From Takakia lepidozioides (lineage: Eukaryota > Streptophyta > Takakiopsida > Takakiales > Takakiaceae), in NCBI GenBank assembly GCA_030704615.1, contig CM060734.1:2420001-2484000 (forward strand): 64,000 nt of DNA, read 5' to 3'. Made by a program: the position numbers and the translations under genes. Below, piece after piece: positions 42,026 to 54,812 of the stretch (position 1 is its first letter; the number at the start of each line of letters is the position of its first letter). Under the pieces are notes generated by a model, which saw only the letters and a program-made list of their open reading frames with translations, was not told the origin of the DNA and did not search any database.

Positions 42026-44000
42026 GGACATTATCAATTCTAATCAGGGACACTATAATTACACCCTAAGCTCCTAATCCACGTGAATTCAAATTCTCGC
42101 TTAAGAATGACTCAGACAAAGAAGTAATGTGAAGTCTCACGACATTCAATTTGGAATTTGGATCTATGATTACAATCTTATTTCCCCCCAAGTTGCAGTA
42201 GAGTTTCCAGTATGATATTGCACCTGTACAGAACTCGCATCATGGCCCACTCTCCTCCAACCTGACTGTCAAAGTCATTGGACCGTAAAATGTTACCATC
42301 TTTGAGAACTCCGAAAAAATCAGTATCTCCAGGTGAGACCTCTCCACTTCCTTATGTATGCCTCCAATGACATTTGGGGAGGGGAAACAATCGAAATGTT
42401 CAAGTCCTTCAAAGTCTGATCCAGCACAATGACGGCGCGCTTTTCGAGCTGCAAATTGTATATTTGTCAGTATTGCAAATAAGATACTCATCACATAATT
42501 GAAGAAAAGAAAACGGCTTATTTGAATACACACCTGACTCCAAAATGTAGCCTTGTGGAGCCAGTTATCAAACACCAAATCACTGATTCCTTCCACCTTT
42601 GTGCCAGGCTGTATGGTGCTCTTTGGGAACTGATTCAAGTCCTTTACTGTCTGATCTGAGTTCCATATCTCCAGCCACCTTTTTTGTTTGTGGGTCGACC
42701 ATGGATATGGCCAGCCGGTGCAATTTTCTCCTGCTGCATCTCCGGATGCACATGCTTGTCATAGTGAGATTTGATCTGCTGAAGGAACTCAGAACCAAGT
42801 CCAGGATACTATTCTAAGCTGCTTTCCGAAGGCGGACATCAATTTGGTTCTTCGCATTTCAAACTCCTTTTTTATTGCTGCTTCCACACCCTTTGATGTC
42901 CTTAGTTCCTCTGGTGTAGTGCGGTAATATTCGGATTTTCCCTTCTCAGCTGCCTCTGCCAGTTCTTGCTGCATTGATTCAAATAGTGATTAGCACCGAA
43001 GGGACTACAAACATGTATTCGAAAAGTAAACTGAGTACAGACTCGGGCTTACCGCATACATGTACTCCAGAAACGCCTCTCGAGTCAAAGAATACCAAGT
43101 GCCTGCAGCTCTTCCTGTTTCGCACTTCTTGATTATATTGGGGGGGAGTACTGTCCGAAAATCATCCAGCTTCATCAGACCAATCCTCTGAATTCGGAAT
43201 AGTGTGTGGACCAAGCTTGTTGTCACATGCGATTTCTCTGTCGATCTGCAAAAACATTGGAAACATTGCATTCCTTAACACTGTTTTTTTGGGATTAACA
43301 AGACACTACAGAGGGAATGAAATCTCTAGGATGACTTACTTGTTCACGTCGTGCATAGCTGTAAGAAGCCTAGCGATGTCGTTTCCTGGATCCAAAACCA
43401 TTGCCTCCACAGCAACATGCTTGTCTTTGTCTTTCGCATGGTGTTTCTGATGTATCCCATCCATGCCAGCAATCGGTGGTTGCCGTCCCAGACGTAGAAC
43501 ATGTGGTTGCAGAATTGCTGGGTGTTCTTTCCCATCATGAGGCCCAGCTCGAACTCCTCATTGGCATCTTTCCAGCACTCATCCCATCACTGATCTCTGG
43601 AGACACTAATGCTTTTCCCATTTATATCCGTCAGTGACATAAAAAACTTGTGCACCAAGTCTGTATCCATGCACAAATCACTCTCCAATTTTGTTATGTC
43701 ATGGGAAAGAGGTGGACGCACAACAGGCATAGATATCATCCGGCACAGAGGGATGTCCAGACGCCCTCCAGATACGAGCATGTCCCTTATAACCTCCTGA
43801 GAGTTTACCTTCTGGAATGACATGAGTTCTTTCACCTTGTCAAGGTAGTGCACTTCAGATTCATCTGCTTCATCGTTATTCTCTGAGCTTTTTCCAGACT
43901 CGTCCCCATCTCCAGATCCTTTCCCCTCTGATCCTGTAGGCTTGGACCTCACAGTTTTCTGCACGATGCCATTCAAATCTGACTGAGTAATGTGCAAATA

Positions 44001-44718
44001 GTGAACGGCGGTAACGACCATCACTCTGTCTCGGAAACTCACAATGAATGGTGTGAAACAAATTCAGAACCATCTACACAAGCAAAGCTGATCCTGCCGA
44101 ATTCAAAACAAAAGCGAGAGCGATAGCGAACGGCGTTAACGACAATCACAAAAGAGGACCTGCCGGATCGGTGTTGTGTAATGACATATATGTGTAAGTG
44201 ATTGGCGGCAACGACATTCAGTATAGTTTAGGGCGACAGTAAGTGCAGATTATTCAGATTGACTCCATTGTGATTACGTCGCAAGCATTCACGGTTTCTT
44301 GTCTATGTCGAGAGTACTTTCCAATCGATACTCTACCTGAATCTACAGTATGGTCTTCAAATCTTTGATTGGCGGTACCGCCTTTCCACTTCTCTATCTG
44401 TTCAACCTCAACAAAGAAAATGCATTGCAAGAATATGCCGACCCTCACTCTCTCTTCAAACACATAGGTACATAAATCTCATGAGGAGAATCGAATGGCG
44501 TTAACGACGCTCGCAATTCAGTAGACTTCAATCACATGTTCCTGCTAAAGAAGGGAAGAGGAAGGACTGCTTGAAAGGCAATCAGACAGACTGTATGATC
44601 TGAACAACAGTGAATGACGGTACCGTCAGTCACCCACTCATTGTGCGGTAAACCCTTAACAGAGGAGTAGAAAGCAAATCACCGTTGTTTCATGGTGATG
44701 GTCGGTAGCGACAATCCC
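44001..44718. repeat. Element B palindromes, second cluster
   Basis: Seven further, more varied copies lie at 44001-44024, 44126-44149, 44198-44221, 44365-44388, 44491-44514, 44610-44633 and 44695-44718. All fall within the long intron between the N-terminal exon (ending at 44788) and the ParB-like exon (starting at 43982). Confidence 0.8.
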
Positions 44719-45339
44719 TTTCTGGGACATTCCACTCAATCTCTACGCAGATCTTCAACAATGAAATGTAAGTTAGAGAAAACTTACTGGCGCCTTCTTA
44801 GGTTTTGAAATTGGATCCCCTTCTGCAGCTTTCCTCTTCCCTCTCACATCTGCTGGAATTTCTGTCTGCTCTAGGGTTTCTGGACCTTCTCCCGGTTCAG
44901 CGTTCCTCGTACTTCCACCTCCTTCAGTTTCCCTGCGAGTCATCTCTGCATCCACAGGCTGGTTTCCAACGCGCACTGTTATCGCCGACTGTGTCACAGC
45001 CGCTGCCTCAGTCTCGGTCTGCTCTTGTGAATCAGTCTCCGCGTTCACCTGCTGCCTTGGCCCTGTGTTCTCCAACAAACGACGCCTCGTCATTTGCTCT
45101 CTTGCTCTGCGTCTCTCTCTAAGGGAAGTAAAATAAAGAGACTTTCTTCTCTTTCGTATTGTAGAAGGAACCCTCTCCAGCTTGACTACCACTCTCCCTC
45201 TAAGCGCGAAAAGTAGAAAAACGAAGTGACTCCCGATTTCTTGCGGGATTGCGTGCGTTGTTGCTGTCTCTAGAAGCATCGGATTCCCTCTCGCGTGACC
45301 GTTACACATAGTCGTTCCCTTATTAGTGCACATGCCAGC

Positions 45340-45940
45340 AATTAGTGTACAGCTGTTCGTATTCAGTTATCGATGTCTGACGTGTGTCGCCCAAAATAAA
45401 CGGCGTGTTCTTTATTAGAACGGTTTCAATATTTAAAAATAACAGCGAATCCCAGAAATCTTGGCGCACAGTCTTAGACAAATATATGTAAATGAACGAG
45501 AGTTTGATGACAAATTTTGGGATATCATACACGGTCATCCTTGTTAGCCAACCCCACGTTCGTTTCACATTTTGAACTTTCCAGGTGCGCATGATCATTG
45601 GTAGTAGTATAAAGATACATTTACTTAATCTGCAATCCCACCCTCAGATCCTGTGGCATGCTTCCAGGAAGTCGGCTTGTTATTGTGTTTATTGATGAGG
45701 TTCTGATTAACGGTTTAACAGCTGCCGACATTGCTCCTAGGGATACTCTGACCACTGGGCCCACAAGAAAAGTAATTAAAATGGACGGCTGCATATCTGG
45801 AAGGAATAACAGAATATGCACAGTCGTCGTCTGAGCTTCCTCCGCCATATTCTGCTCATTCTTCAACTGTGTTCTGGAGACATCAGTAAACCGATTTACA
45901 CTGAAGGTCTGCGATAGCAAGGTATCAACGTACGCGAGGA
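45340..45940. other. Intergenic region between the two divergent genes of element B
   Basis: It is non-coding, with no palindrome array. This differs from element A, where the equivalent region is packed with palindromes. Promoters for both genes should lie here, but I see no certain motif. Confidence 0.4.
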
Positions 45941-45946
45941 AGGAAG

Positions 45947-48900
45947 ATGGCTTCCTCTGAAGCGGAGTTCTTCTCTGACGACAAACCAGTGCCGTTCTCC
46001 CAGGAAGTCCTTGACAATGGATTTGCAATTGTTCTGGAACATGTCTTGGCTACCCGTTTTCAGCTTCAGAATGGCTCCATCTTTTTGGAGAAAAGAGGTG
46101 TACGATTTGAAAGGGAAGTTGTTGAAATACTCTTTCCAAAACCGTGATGAGACGGCTCATGTCAGCCAGTGGAGAGTGCGCCCTGGTCGATACAGAGTAC
46201 TTGGAGAGCCTCGGCGAAAGTCCCTTGGGTCATATGTGACGCCCGGGACTGCTGCTTCGGTCGTTGAAGACAAGAGGGAGGTGGTGGTGAAAAAACAGAC
46301 GTCCTCCACTCCAATCGTTGAGCTTTCGGATTCGTCCGATGATGACATAAGTGAAATTCCAAATCCAGTCCTTCCTACTGTGGTTGGAGAAGCTGATGAA
46401 GAAGAGATTTGTAGTGTCATTCCAAAATTACGGGCGATGGGAGGAATGGCTGGATTCAAAAGTGAGTTGCGAGGAATTGATTGGGAATCTTTGAAGCAGG
46501 TGCCTGTGAAGTTCTTGCCAGAGACTTTTGATGGCGATATCCTATTCGAGCTGCCTCCTCCTCCGCGAGTTGGAGGTGTAACAATCATGATGCATGGAAT
46601 GGACAAGAAACACGACGGGCACCCGTGGTGCAGAACAAAAACATCCAATATTCAGAATGATGACAAGCTTGTTTTCAGGAGAACAGTTTGCAATGGACAC
46701 CTTAGGTGTGATAATTTGAATTGCAGACACTTTCTTCAGTCTGGGTTTCATAATCAAAGCGAATGGGAGGGTCAAACCATGTCTGCAAATTCTGCAAACT
46801 TGTGCCATCCTGCTTGGCGCTCTGCGGAGCAAGAATGTACTATGTTGTCCACCGTTTGAAACAATGACAAGAGCTTGTGTGCATTTCGGATTCCATAACC
46901 ATCCTGTCTCGAAGGGGATTACAGGGAGTGTTGAGACAGTATCGAGGTTGATTAAACAGGAGTTCGGAGAAACCCATCCGCAACAACATCTGCAATTGCT
47001 CTTGGCGCAAGCAAGTCCTTCTTGGAAAGCCATATTTTGAGTGAAGGGGATTCTGTGGGGACTAAACTTGACGGTGCAGCATTGGACCTGGTCATGGATC
47101 ATTTCTCCACTTTGAGTTCACCTAACATTCGGCATCAGATCAATGCATTAAGAATGGGCTCTGGTATCAGAGGCTACATAGACAATTTTGGAGTTGAAAC
47201 GAGTGAGCAAGTACGATTACATCCAGGACAATGTATTCCCAGGTCAAGGTGCCATCAAAGTTTTTCTTTTCAAAATGTCGACTGTTGGGGAGGGCAGTGG
47301 GGTTAGCCTCGTGAAGCGGATGCAGAAGACTGGGGACTTGCAGAACTGTTTTCTTATGTTTGATCATGTGAAACGAGTGAAGGATTGGACGACAATGGCT
47401 TGTCATGTCTACGATCCAGTGTACCAACGAGACAATTGCAGTTTGTGACATGCAATCCGAGGATACGGAATCCCAGAAGCTCATGTGGAATTCCCTGATA
47501 CGTGTCATGGGCTGCCATCTCTCCAAATTTCGCAGGTTTCATGGCGGATAGTGCTCAAGCAAATTTCAATGCTGTTCGTATTGTCTTCGGATCGGGCGAC
47601 CCAAAAGTGCCAATGCGAGGAAGAGAGCGTACATGTCTATTCCATTGGACACAATCTCTGGAAAAACATACAAAGTCGGACATCAAACCAGAGATGCAGA
47701 CTCAGCACCGTAAATTGTGCAAAGAGTACAAAGATGCTAGAACAATGAAGGAGGCGACACTTTGTTCCAGACAATTCGTGCCTGGTGGTTCTCTTCTGGA
47801 GCTGCATCACTTGAGAGTATGAGAGCATTGGAAGATTGGCTGGCGTTTTGGCACTTCCGTATAGACAGTGGGGAGCAGCCATGCCAGTGGTACGAGGCTT
47901 ATATTTCTTGCTTTATTCATACATTTACTTTCCATTTTATTGTGTCCTCGCTTTCTTTATGTTGTTTTCTGTTCACTGTTTTGAAGTGTGGTTCTCCACT
48001 TTGCAGAACATGTCCATTGAGGAAATGGCGGACATGCCATCTTGCAATTTGGCAGAAACTGTGCACAACGCATGGTTGCAGCAGTCTGGGAAACGAGGTC
48101 GGGATTTGTATGTGGCAACAACAGATGATTTGATACGTGCCTTGCAACAACAAACCCGATACCGTGATTTCTTACGAGGTGGGGTTGGTGGCAAGGGTCC
48201 GGACAAATGGGAGTTGATGTTGCGTGCTGCAAACAGATCTGGGGATCCAATCAAGATAGCACGGGCGGTGAGCATGTATGCCCAGGGAACGCCACTTGTT
48301 TCTAGAGTTCCACATCTTGAAGGGAGGAGAGATTCGGCTCCTGTAAGAGGAAATTGAACACTCCACCTGGTTCGGATTTGATTCCCAGGGCAGACCGTGA
48401 TAACTTCTCGAAGCCTCGTGTTCCCCGCATGACAGCTCCATGTCCGGAACCTCCATTGTGGAGGAACCTCCAACACGACGGCAAGCTCCAGCATCAAACA
48501 GTGCCACTGAAATGGTGCAGGAGAGAAACAACCCCCTTGATGTGCTTGAGTCCGCATGCCCCGACCACGTTTGGCACATAGAACGCACAAGTGTAGGGTC
48601 TCGTGTGAAATGTACAGCGATCAGGGCAACTAATTTTGAGAAGTGCACTTCATCTATATCCAGAGGTGGTGCCCGAACTCCTGCTCCGACTTTCACGGGT
48701 TTGATGCGTCCATACGGTCAACCAGAAGCCAAGAACCACAAGTTCTGGTTCTGCGCAGATGATTGTGCCAGATGTGTGCATGGAACTGTGCGTCCTTCCG
48801 TAGTGATGAAGCCATCTCCTCCAACCGTTTGGCCCGTGAAGGTGGGAACACATCTCAGATTTCAGGAGATTGAAATGCTGGAGGAGGCAGGTTTTTCCCT

Positions 48901-49290
48901 TGCGAGACAACCCCAACTCCATGCATGTGCTACTACTTCTGCGTCCTCCCGGGTCCCCCGGCAAATCCTGACTTGTGGCCAACCAAACGAGATGGAAAGC
49001 TCGTTCGGCGTTTCCCTCCAACCGCTGAACACTTTGGCAAAGTGGAGTCCGCAAGAATGCTCCAAGCTCGTGTTGGAAGCACCACGGAAGTACCCGATCC
49101 AGGATATGGTCGGGTATTCACAATCATCACTTCCACATCTGCTGTTCATGACAGGACCTACGACATCACGGTTTCCCCAATTGCACATGTCCTGATTTTG
49201 TGAATATGCTATCAACCAGTTTGGGCAAGAGGTAAATTCATACCCTGCAAACATTTGTATTTCATATTTTTGAAGAGGATGGTTTGCGAT
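45947..49290 (+). pseudogene. Mutator-like transposase of element B
   Basis: It is homologous to the transposase at 6999-10134 but with an extra N-terminal part (MASSEAEFFSDDKPVPFSQE). Recognisable blocks: KKHDGHPWCRTKT and CDNLNCRHF (zinc-binding region), ACVHFGFHNHPVSKG, VSKYDYIQDNVFPGQG, LMFDHVKRV (first acidic residue), FMADSAQANFNAVR (second), CLFHWTQSLEKH (C..H). An intron at about 47895-48006 follows, then DMPSCNLAETVHNAW and KGPDKWELMLRAANRSG. The SWIM start CTCPDF lies near 49180, reached only after a frameshift. At least five frameshifts break it. It helped fix the exon structure of the element A transposase. Confidence 0.75.
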
Positions 49291-49299
49291 CCCAAACGT

Positions 49300-49969
49300 G
49301 ACAACTTCATTCACCAGGCCACTATGAGTTTCAACGAGGTCGATACTCTATTGCAGCGGGATACAACACATGGGTAGCATCAACTATGCAATGTGGTATG
49401 TGGACGACCATGATTTGAAATGTGTAATTCACATCAATTCGTCGGCGGTGCAATGATATGGCCTCCAACTATACGGAGTGAGCTCTGAGTGACAACTTTT
49501 AAAAGCACATTTGTCATTGCACCGTTCGAAGTCTACATGTCTTGCTGTCGCTATGCACTACAAATCATCTTTTGAAGATGATCCTAACTCTCATTGTTAT
49601 TTGAGGAGGGGAAGGTCTTCCCGTGGCAGCCTCTATGGCGCACACTTTGTGAGGATATTTTCTCGTCCTCGTAATTGTAAAAGTGAAACAAGCATTTGTA
49701 ATTGCACAATGTTGGATGCTACAATTGTAGGCCTCATGGTAGTCTTGATTCTATTTAGGCAAGATTCCCTGCATTAATTCCACGGTCATAGGACCATCCT
49801 CGGTTAGGCGGCGCATGTTAATGTTGACGTGGCAGATGACGGACAGTGCCACGTCATCATTTGCCGCCACATCAGCATGCTGACATGACGCTCACGCCAC
49901 GTCAGCGTGGGTGCAGCTCACGCCGCGTCACTCCTGCGTGAGCGTACGCTCGCGCGCTCACGAGCAACG
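49300..49969. other. 3' end of element B, no gene; GC-rich border from about 49800
   Basis: No domain is seen from 49300 to 49800. From about 49810 to 49969 the sequence is rich in CACGTCA and in inverted GTGAGCG/CGCTCAC units, resembling 38350-38470. It ends abruptly where homology to element A's transposase begins at 49970. Confidence 0.5.
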
Positions 49970-49970
49970 C

Positions 49971-51458
49971 TCCGCGTCATCAAATGTGGGTGCATCCTTC
50001 CACGCCGTACAAATGACATGATGTTCAGCTTGGAATGAGCTAGCAACAAATTTGGTAGTGTAGTGAGATAGACTCTGCATCCAATGGAATCCACAGGATC
50101 TCTCTTTCCCCTCCATTGGAACATTGGGGTCCTCACCGTACACACGCCGCACCACTGCCCAGTTGGCCTAAGCGTTGTCTGCCATGAATCCCCTGAAATT
50201 GGGCTCTGGCAAACCCGCCCTTGCCATCTGCTCGTTTATGCCCTCCCACAGATGCATCTCCGACTGTGTGTCCTCCCCTTTCATCTCACAAATTGCAATT
50301 GTCATGAGCCTCTTGGAGTGATAGTCATAAACATGCGCACCCATAGTCACCACTGTAATTTGCTTGATGTGGTCAAACATCACCCAAGCATTCGACAAGT
50401 TTTCAGTTGTCATGCGAGTGACCAAGTCGACTCCACTCCCAGGCCCACACGTTGACATTTTAAAAATGTAACAACGATCGGATTCGCTGCCTTGCCCTGG
50501 AGACTTGCTACCTTGGATGTAGTCATATCCAATCCTTCGTTTCACCTCCAGGATTGAGTGCATGTCCAACCCCCGGCCGAACTCCTGCTTGCAAGATATG
50601 ATGTGATTCCGCACATTCGGACTACAAACATGCGAGACGGACTCCAACAGGTCAAGCATCTCCTCTTCGTTCAAAGGCACTCGGTCTGAACCATCTTCAG
50701 ACATGATTTTGCCAAGAGCAATCTTGTGGGCTGCCTTGAGCTGAATCTGTTTTGGTCTGGCTCCGGGGCTCAATTTCACCTCCTCTTTTATGATGTCGTG
50801 TGTTTCCTGCACAGCCTCCCGGATGTTGCCTCTCGCCAAGGGGTGGCAGTGGACCCCAATGTGTATGCAAGCTCGTGTCAAGTCCGGGAGCAAATGGATT
50901 ATATTGCTTGGCTCTGCACATGGACATGCACGTAGGTGGTTCTTTGCAATGTGCGCACTTGAAAGTACCCGCCGGAGCTTGACTGGAAACAATGAATGGA
51001 TGATGGGTTGTGCCAGTCCAATCCGTCTCGTTTCTCCCCCCTCCTTTGGAGAGAAAGTGGAAGCAGGCGGGATTGAGGCACCTCAGCTTCCCCGCACAGA
51101 GAACGTATTGTACACGAACACCATCAGCAATTTTCGTACTACTGGTCTTCGTCACACACCAGGGGTGTCCGTCATGCTTTCGATCCATGTCTGTTAACAT
51201 CTCTGAGGCTTTGTTTGACGAAGTAACAGGTGGAAACTCGAAGATGACATTGCCATCGACTTTGGGAGGCAGATACGTTACCTTCCTGACTGGAAATTTG
51301 GCATAGTCGAGAGCAGCCAGCTCGGAGCGAGAACCATCGAGGTGATGTTGCTGTAGGAGCTGCACAATGGACCGGGTTGGAGTTATGCTCGAGGGTACAT
51401 GCGTAGCACCTGCAGAGATGTCCATGTCGGATTTGAACGACCGTGTGGAGGACATGGG
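49971..51458 (-). pseudogene. Transposase fragment of element C
   Basis: This is the N-terminal and core part of the transposase, starting at ATG 51455. It differs little from the element A protein. A 5-bp deletion near 50900, at the QYYVIH position of A, shifts the frame. TAG at 50168-50170 replaces the CAG of A inside the catalytic-region motif ADNAQANW. The C-terminal part with the SWIM finger is missing because element B begins there. Confidence 0.88.
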
Positions 51459-51576
51459 GACCTCAATGCACTAATCTTCATCGTCGGAAATATCAAATAC
51501 CTCCACACGAGAAGCTATGGCTGGTCTTGACGGTCCAGGTCGAGAATGATTATCATTGCATACCTCTCTGTTGCAG

Positions 51577-53895
51577 GTATATGAAATACGTGTTTCTTAA
51601 GACTGGGGCCCTGGCTCAAGAGCCCCCGTTCTTCATGGTTTGGACCGTGGCGGGCCCAAGCTGTCTCTACACACCAGAGATGCAGAAACAATGGCATGCC
51701 GCACATCTCGTTGGACGCCCGTGGTACCTGGACATGTCTGGCGGACTTGTTGACGAATCGGAGAAAGATCTACACACAAACGCGGAGGAGAAGAGAAAGG
51801 AAAGACGTGTCCCTGCTGGGCCTGAGTTGGCAAAGAACGCTGCTGCTCTGGAACAATCCAGAAAGGTAGCTGAGATGGCACAGAAGACGGTGGATGCAGC
51901 TATGCAGGCTCAATAGAAGGGGTCGAAGAAGAGGACTCGCCAACATGGAGCAGCAGTTGTGACACCCAAGAAGACGAAGAAGCAGAAACAGAAAGAGCAG
52001 GAAGAGGGTGACGAAGAGGACTCCGATGGAGACTTTGTAACCAGCCCACCCCCCGAAACGCAGCCAAAATCCCTTGTGCCCACCGTTGTCACGAAAGGGA
52101 CGAGAACAGGCTCAGCAAAGAAGGCATTCTTCAACCCCCCGGGGGGGCAGGTGGAAATGAAGAGGCCGAAAGTGGAGCCAGAAACAGTAGTTCAATGTGT
52201 CAATGAGAGTTTCTTGGCGGCTTTGGATGGACGGGCAGCCAAGTGGACAAGACCATGGAGGGTCTGAAGGGCAGAGCACTGAAGAAGGCGGCTGCCGAAG
52301 AGCCTTCCGACACCCCTGGGTTTCTGAAGATGGTCTCGTTCTTTGAGACGATGTGTGCAGGGAAGGATTGCAGGAGGGGCGAAAAAGCCACCAAGTGGTC
52401 TTGCGATATGATCATCTTGGATATTCCGGATGGAGAGCCTGTGGAAGGACTGCAAGCTTTGCCATCTTGGAACAGGTACTCCAAGGACTTTTGGAAGAAA
52501 GGATTCGGGCTCGCCCGCATGGTGTTGGACGACAGAGGCTATGTGGTTGTCTTGGCGAGCAGAGGCAGGAATTGCGAAGTGGGCCCGCAAGAGCGCCGTC
52601 CCAATTCTGAAGAAGAAGTGGACGTGCATCAACACATTGGGCCTTCGGTCGGAAGGGAAGAAGGTAATTACGACATTGGCAATCGTCCTTTCATTGTGTA
52701 AGTTGTTTTGAAATACGGTGCCGCATTCGATTTCTAATCGTTCCCCACTGTGTATGCAGACAAAGCAGTTCGATGCATACTGCTTTGTGAAGGAGAACTC
52801 GACCTTTGCTTTCCGGAAGGATGGATTGTTGGTTGACCCGAACTGCGACCCCATCGATTACGATGTCCTGTTCAACAACGTTCCCACAGAACTCCTCCCT
52901 CATAGCCTCACTTCAACGGATCCCCTGCGATATTCACGGACTCGGAGCCCTGCCTTCATCCAGACAATTATGGAGGCATGCACTGACCTGGAGGGCAGAG
53001 TGCTGGACCTCATCTGTGGAACAGGTATGCAGATTCTTGTACTATGTTGTTCTGCGAATTCTCATTATGTTCAAATTCGCCATATCTGAAGGGCCATGTT
53101 TCAATGAGTGGATGCCATTCTAACAGGTGCCTCAATGTGGGCTAGGCGGTTTTCCGACTGGCACCTCTTTGTCTACGAGGATGACACATCCGTCTAGGGA
53201 TCCCATCTGGAAGGGCTTCAACGGAATGTGAAGGCTCCCATCGAAGCCAAAGATTCCTCGGATGATTCGTCGGACTCGGAGGAAGAGACAGTGGACATTG
53301 ATGCCGAGGAGAACCCGGAATACGAGTGAGTGCAAACATTGTAAGTTTGCAAAGATTTTTTGTCACGCGCATTTCCGGACTATGGTTCTTATTGGTCTCG
53401 TGGGTGATTGTTATGTGCAGGATTCCAAGATCCAGGTCAAAACCAGTGGCGCCTACATTTCTTGCCAGAGAGAATGTCCCGTTCTTTGCGAGGACCGACT
53501 TCATGAAGAGCCCGGTGAAGAACTACTCCCTTCCTAGTAATGCAACTAAACTTGCAAATACAACGATTAGACGATGTGAGAATCCCAGTGAAGTAGAGCT
53601 GATTTTGGAGAGGGCTAGGGAGGACAGAAGGATAAGGAAAGAGTTGGCAGCAGCTGAGACAGGTAGACGGGTGCGAAAGTATATATGTGATTCAGCGGAA
53701 GAAAGCGATGCAGACAGGGAGGACGACGACCCAACGGAGGTGAGATGGTCAGTTCCGCAAGGGGAAGATGGGATTTTTGAAAGCCTGGCCAACGAGCAGT
53801 CCGCTGGGCATGAGAAAGGCAATGAGGGGGTGGAAGGGGAGCAGGACAGTCAAGGACATGATGACGATAATGATGATGATTTTCAAGATTGGTAG
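51577..53895 (+). pseudogene. Methyltransferase-like gene of element C, lacking the ParB-like domain
   Basis: It matches exons 3-6 of the gene at 12442-16685, with the same splice borders. LDIPDG is at about 52420-52436, and VLDLICGTG lies before the intron at 53025. Breaks: TAG at 51914-51916 (CAG in A), a short deletion with frameshift near 52240, an 8-bp-class deletion near 52568 that shifts the frame, and TAG at 53195-53197 (TGG in A). No start exon remains, so it is a dead fragment. Its value is as a comparison copy: where A has a stop at 14438, C has the intact codon. Confidence 0.85.
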
Positions 53896-54028
53896 AATTT
53901 TAATTAACTCTCTGTACATTTACATTCTCTTCCAGAGTATATAAAGGAATTTCTCCCCGTTGTTGATGTCCCCTCTCCCATGTGCTTCTAAACGACACCA
54001 TCCTTCAAACCACGTCCTTCCCAAAACC

Positions 54029-54812
54029 GGAAATGTGGCGCCGCATTTCCATGTCGGAACAGAAAAAAGGAAATGTGGCAACTGCAAATACATCGTTTGG
54101 AAATGCGGCACCGCATTTCCATAACTGGGGCAAGAACAATTTTCCATTTCCTATTTTGGACATCAGAAACTGTTCGGCCGAACGGAAATGCGGTGGCGCA
54201 TTTCCGTTTTCGACATGAAAGTCTTGCCGATTGCCAGCTCCTTCCATTGAGGTAAATGGAAATGCGACGCCGCATTCGGAGGTCGAACACGTTATTCCCA
54301 TGGCGGACATGGAAATGCGGTGCCGCATTTCCATTTTGGAGATGGATGTTTGTCCAATTCCAGACCCTTCGACGGAAATGCGGCACCGCATTCCATGGTG
54401 CTGGACGGAAATGCGACACCGCATTCCATTGTCCAATACGAAATTTCGATGACGGACATGGAAATGCGGTGCCGCATTTCCATTTTGGAGATGGATGTTT
54501 GTCCAATTCCAGACCCTTCGACGGAAATGCGGTGCCGCATTCCATTGTCCAATACGAAATTTCAATGACGGACATGGAAATGCGGTGCCGCATTTCCAGA
54601 ACGGACATGGACATGCATTGGCGATTGGACATGCTTGGACAATTCAAGGTCGAATATGGAAATGCGGTGCCGCATTTGGAATTCGAAGTATGGAAATGCC
54701 ATGTCAAGAAAGGAAATGTGGTACCGCATTTCCGTTACGACCAGAACGGAGGAGTGGGAGCTGCCGGAAATCGCTGCATGGAAAAAAATGAAATGCGGTG
54801 CCGCATTTCCGA
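54029..54812. repeat. Palindrome array 2 of element C
   Basis: About 14 palindromes of the A type lie here, with centre distances 30, 85, 74, 53, 63, 33, 53, 63, 53, 82, 54 and 77. This is almost the same series as in element A at 16821-17598. The match of spacing in two copies shows that the arrangement is inherited, not random. Confidence 0.9.

Larger units (their letters stand above)
39380..45333 (-). pseudogene. ParB-like plus DNA methyltransferase-like gene of element B
   Basis: It is homologous to the gene at 12442-16685, on the minus strand. Recognisable exons: an N-terminal charged exon (to 44788, donor GTAAGT), the ParB/sulfiredoxin-like domain (43982-43336: RLDIPLCRMISMPVVRPPL, then FYVWDGNHRLLAW), 43258-43050 matching the LEDYVTHF region of A, 42976-42810, a lysine-rich linker (41170-40630), the motif IV region with DIVILDIPDG at 40432-40461, and VVDLSVST near 39690. 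The next exon, 39583-39380, begins ATYHACKAGGRSLFGMEGD, equivalent to motifs I and II. Frameshifts and stops occur, for example after SVSRDQ near 43586. The DIPD form of motif IV is conserved with A, although the rest has diverged greatly. Confidence 0.65.
38340..49969. mobile_element. Composite element B: older relative of element A
   Basis: It has the same plan as A: a SWIM-type transposase gene (plus) facing away from a ParB/methyltransferase-like gene (minus), with family-specific palindromes in introns. Both borders are rich in GTGAGCG and CGCTCAC and in CACGTCA (38350-38470 and 49830-49969). The right border abuts element C sequence abruptly at 49970, inside C's transposase. I could not define clean terminal repeats or a target duplication, so the exact ends are approximate. 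Genes are badly decayed compared with A. I see no D1/D2-like genes. Confidence 0.6.
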
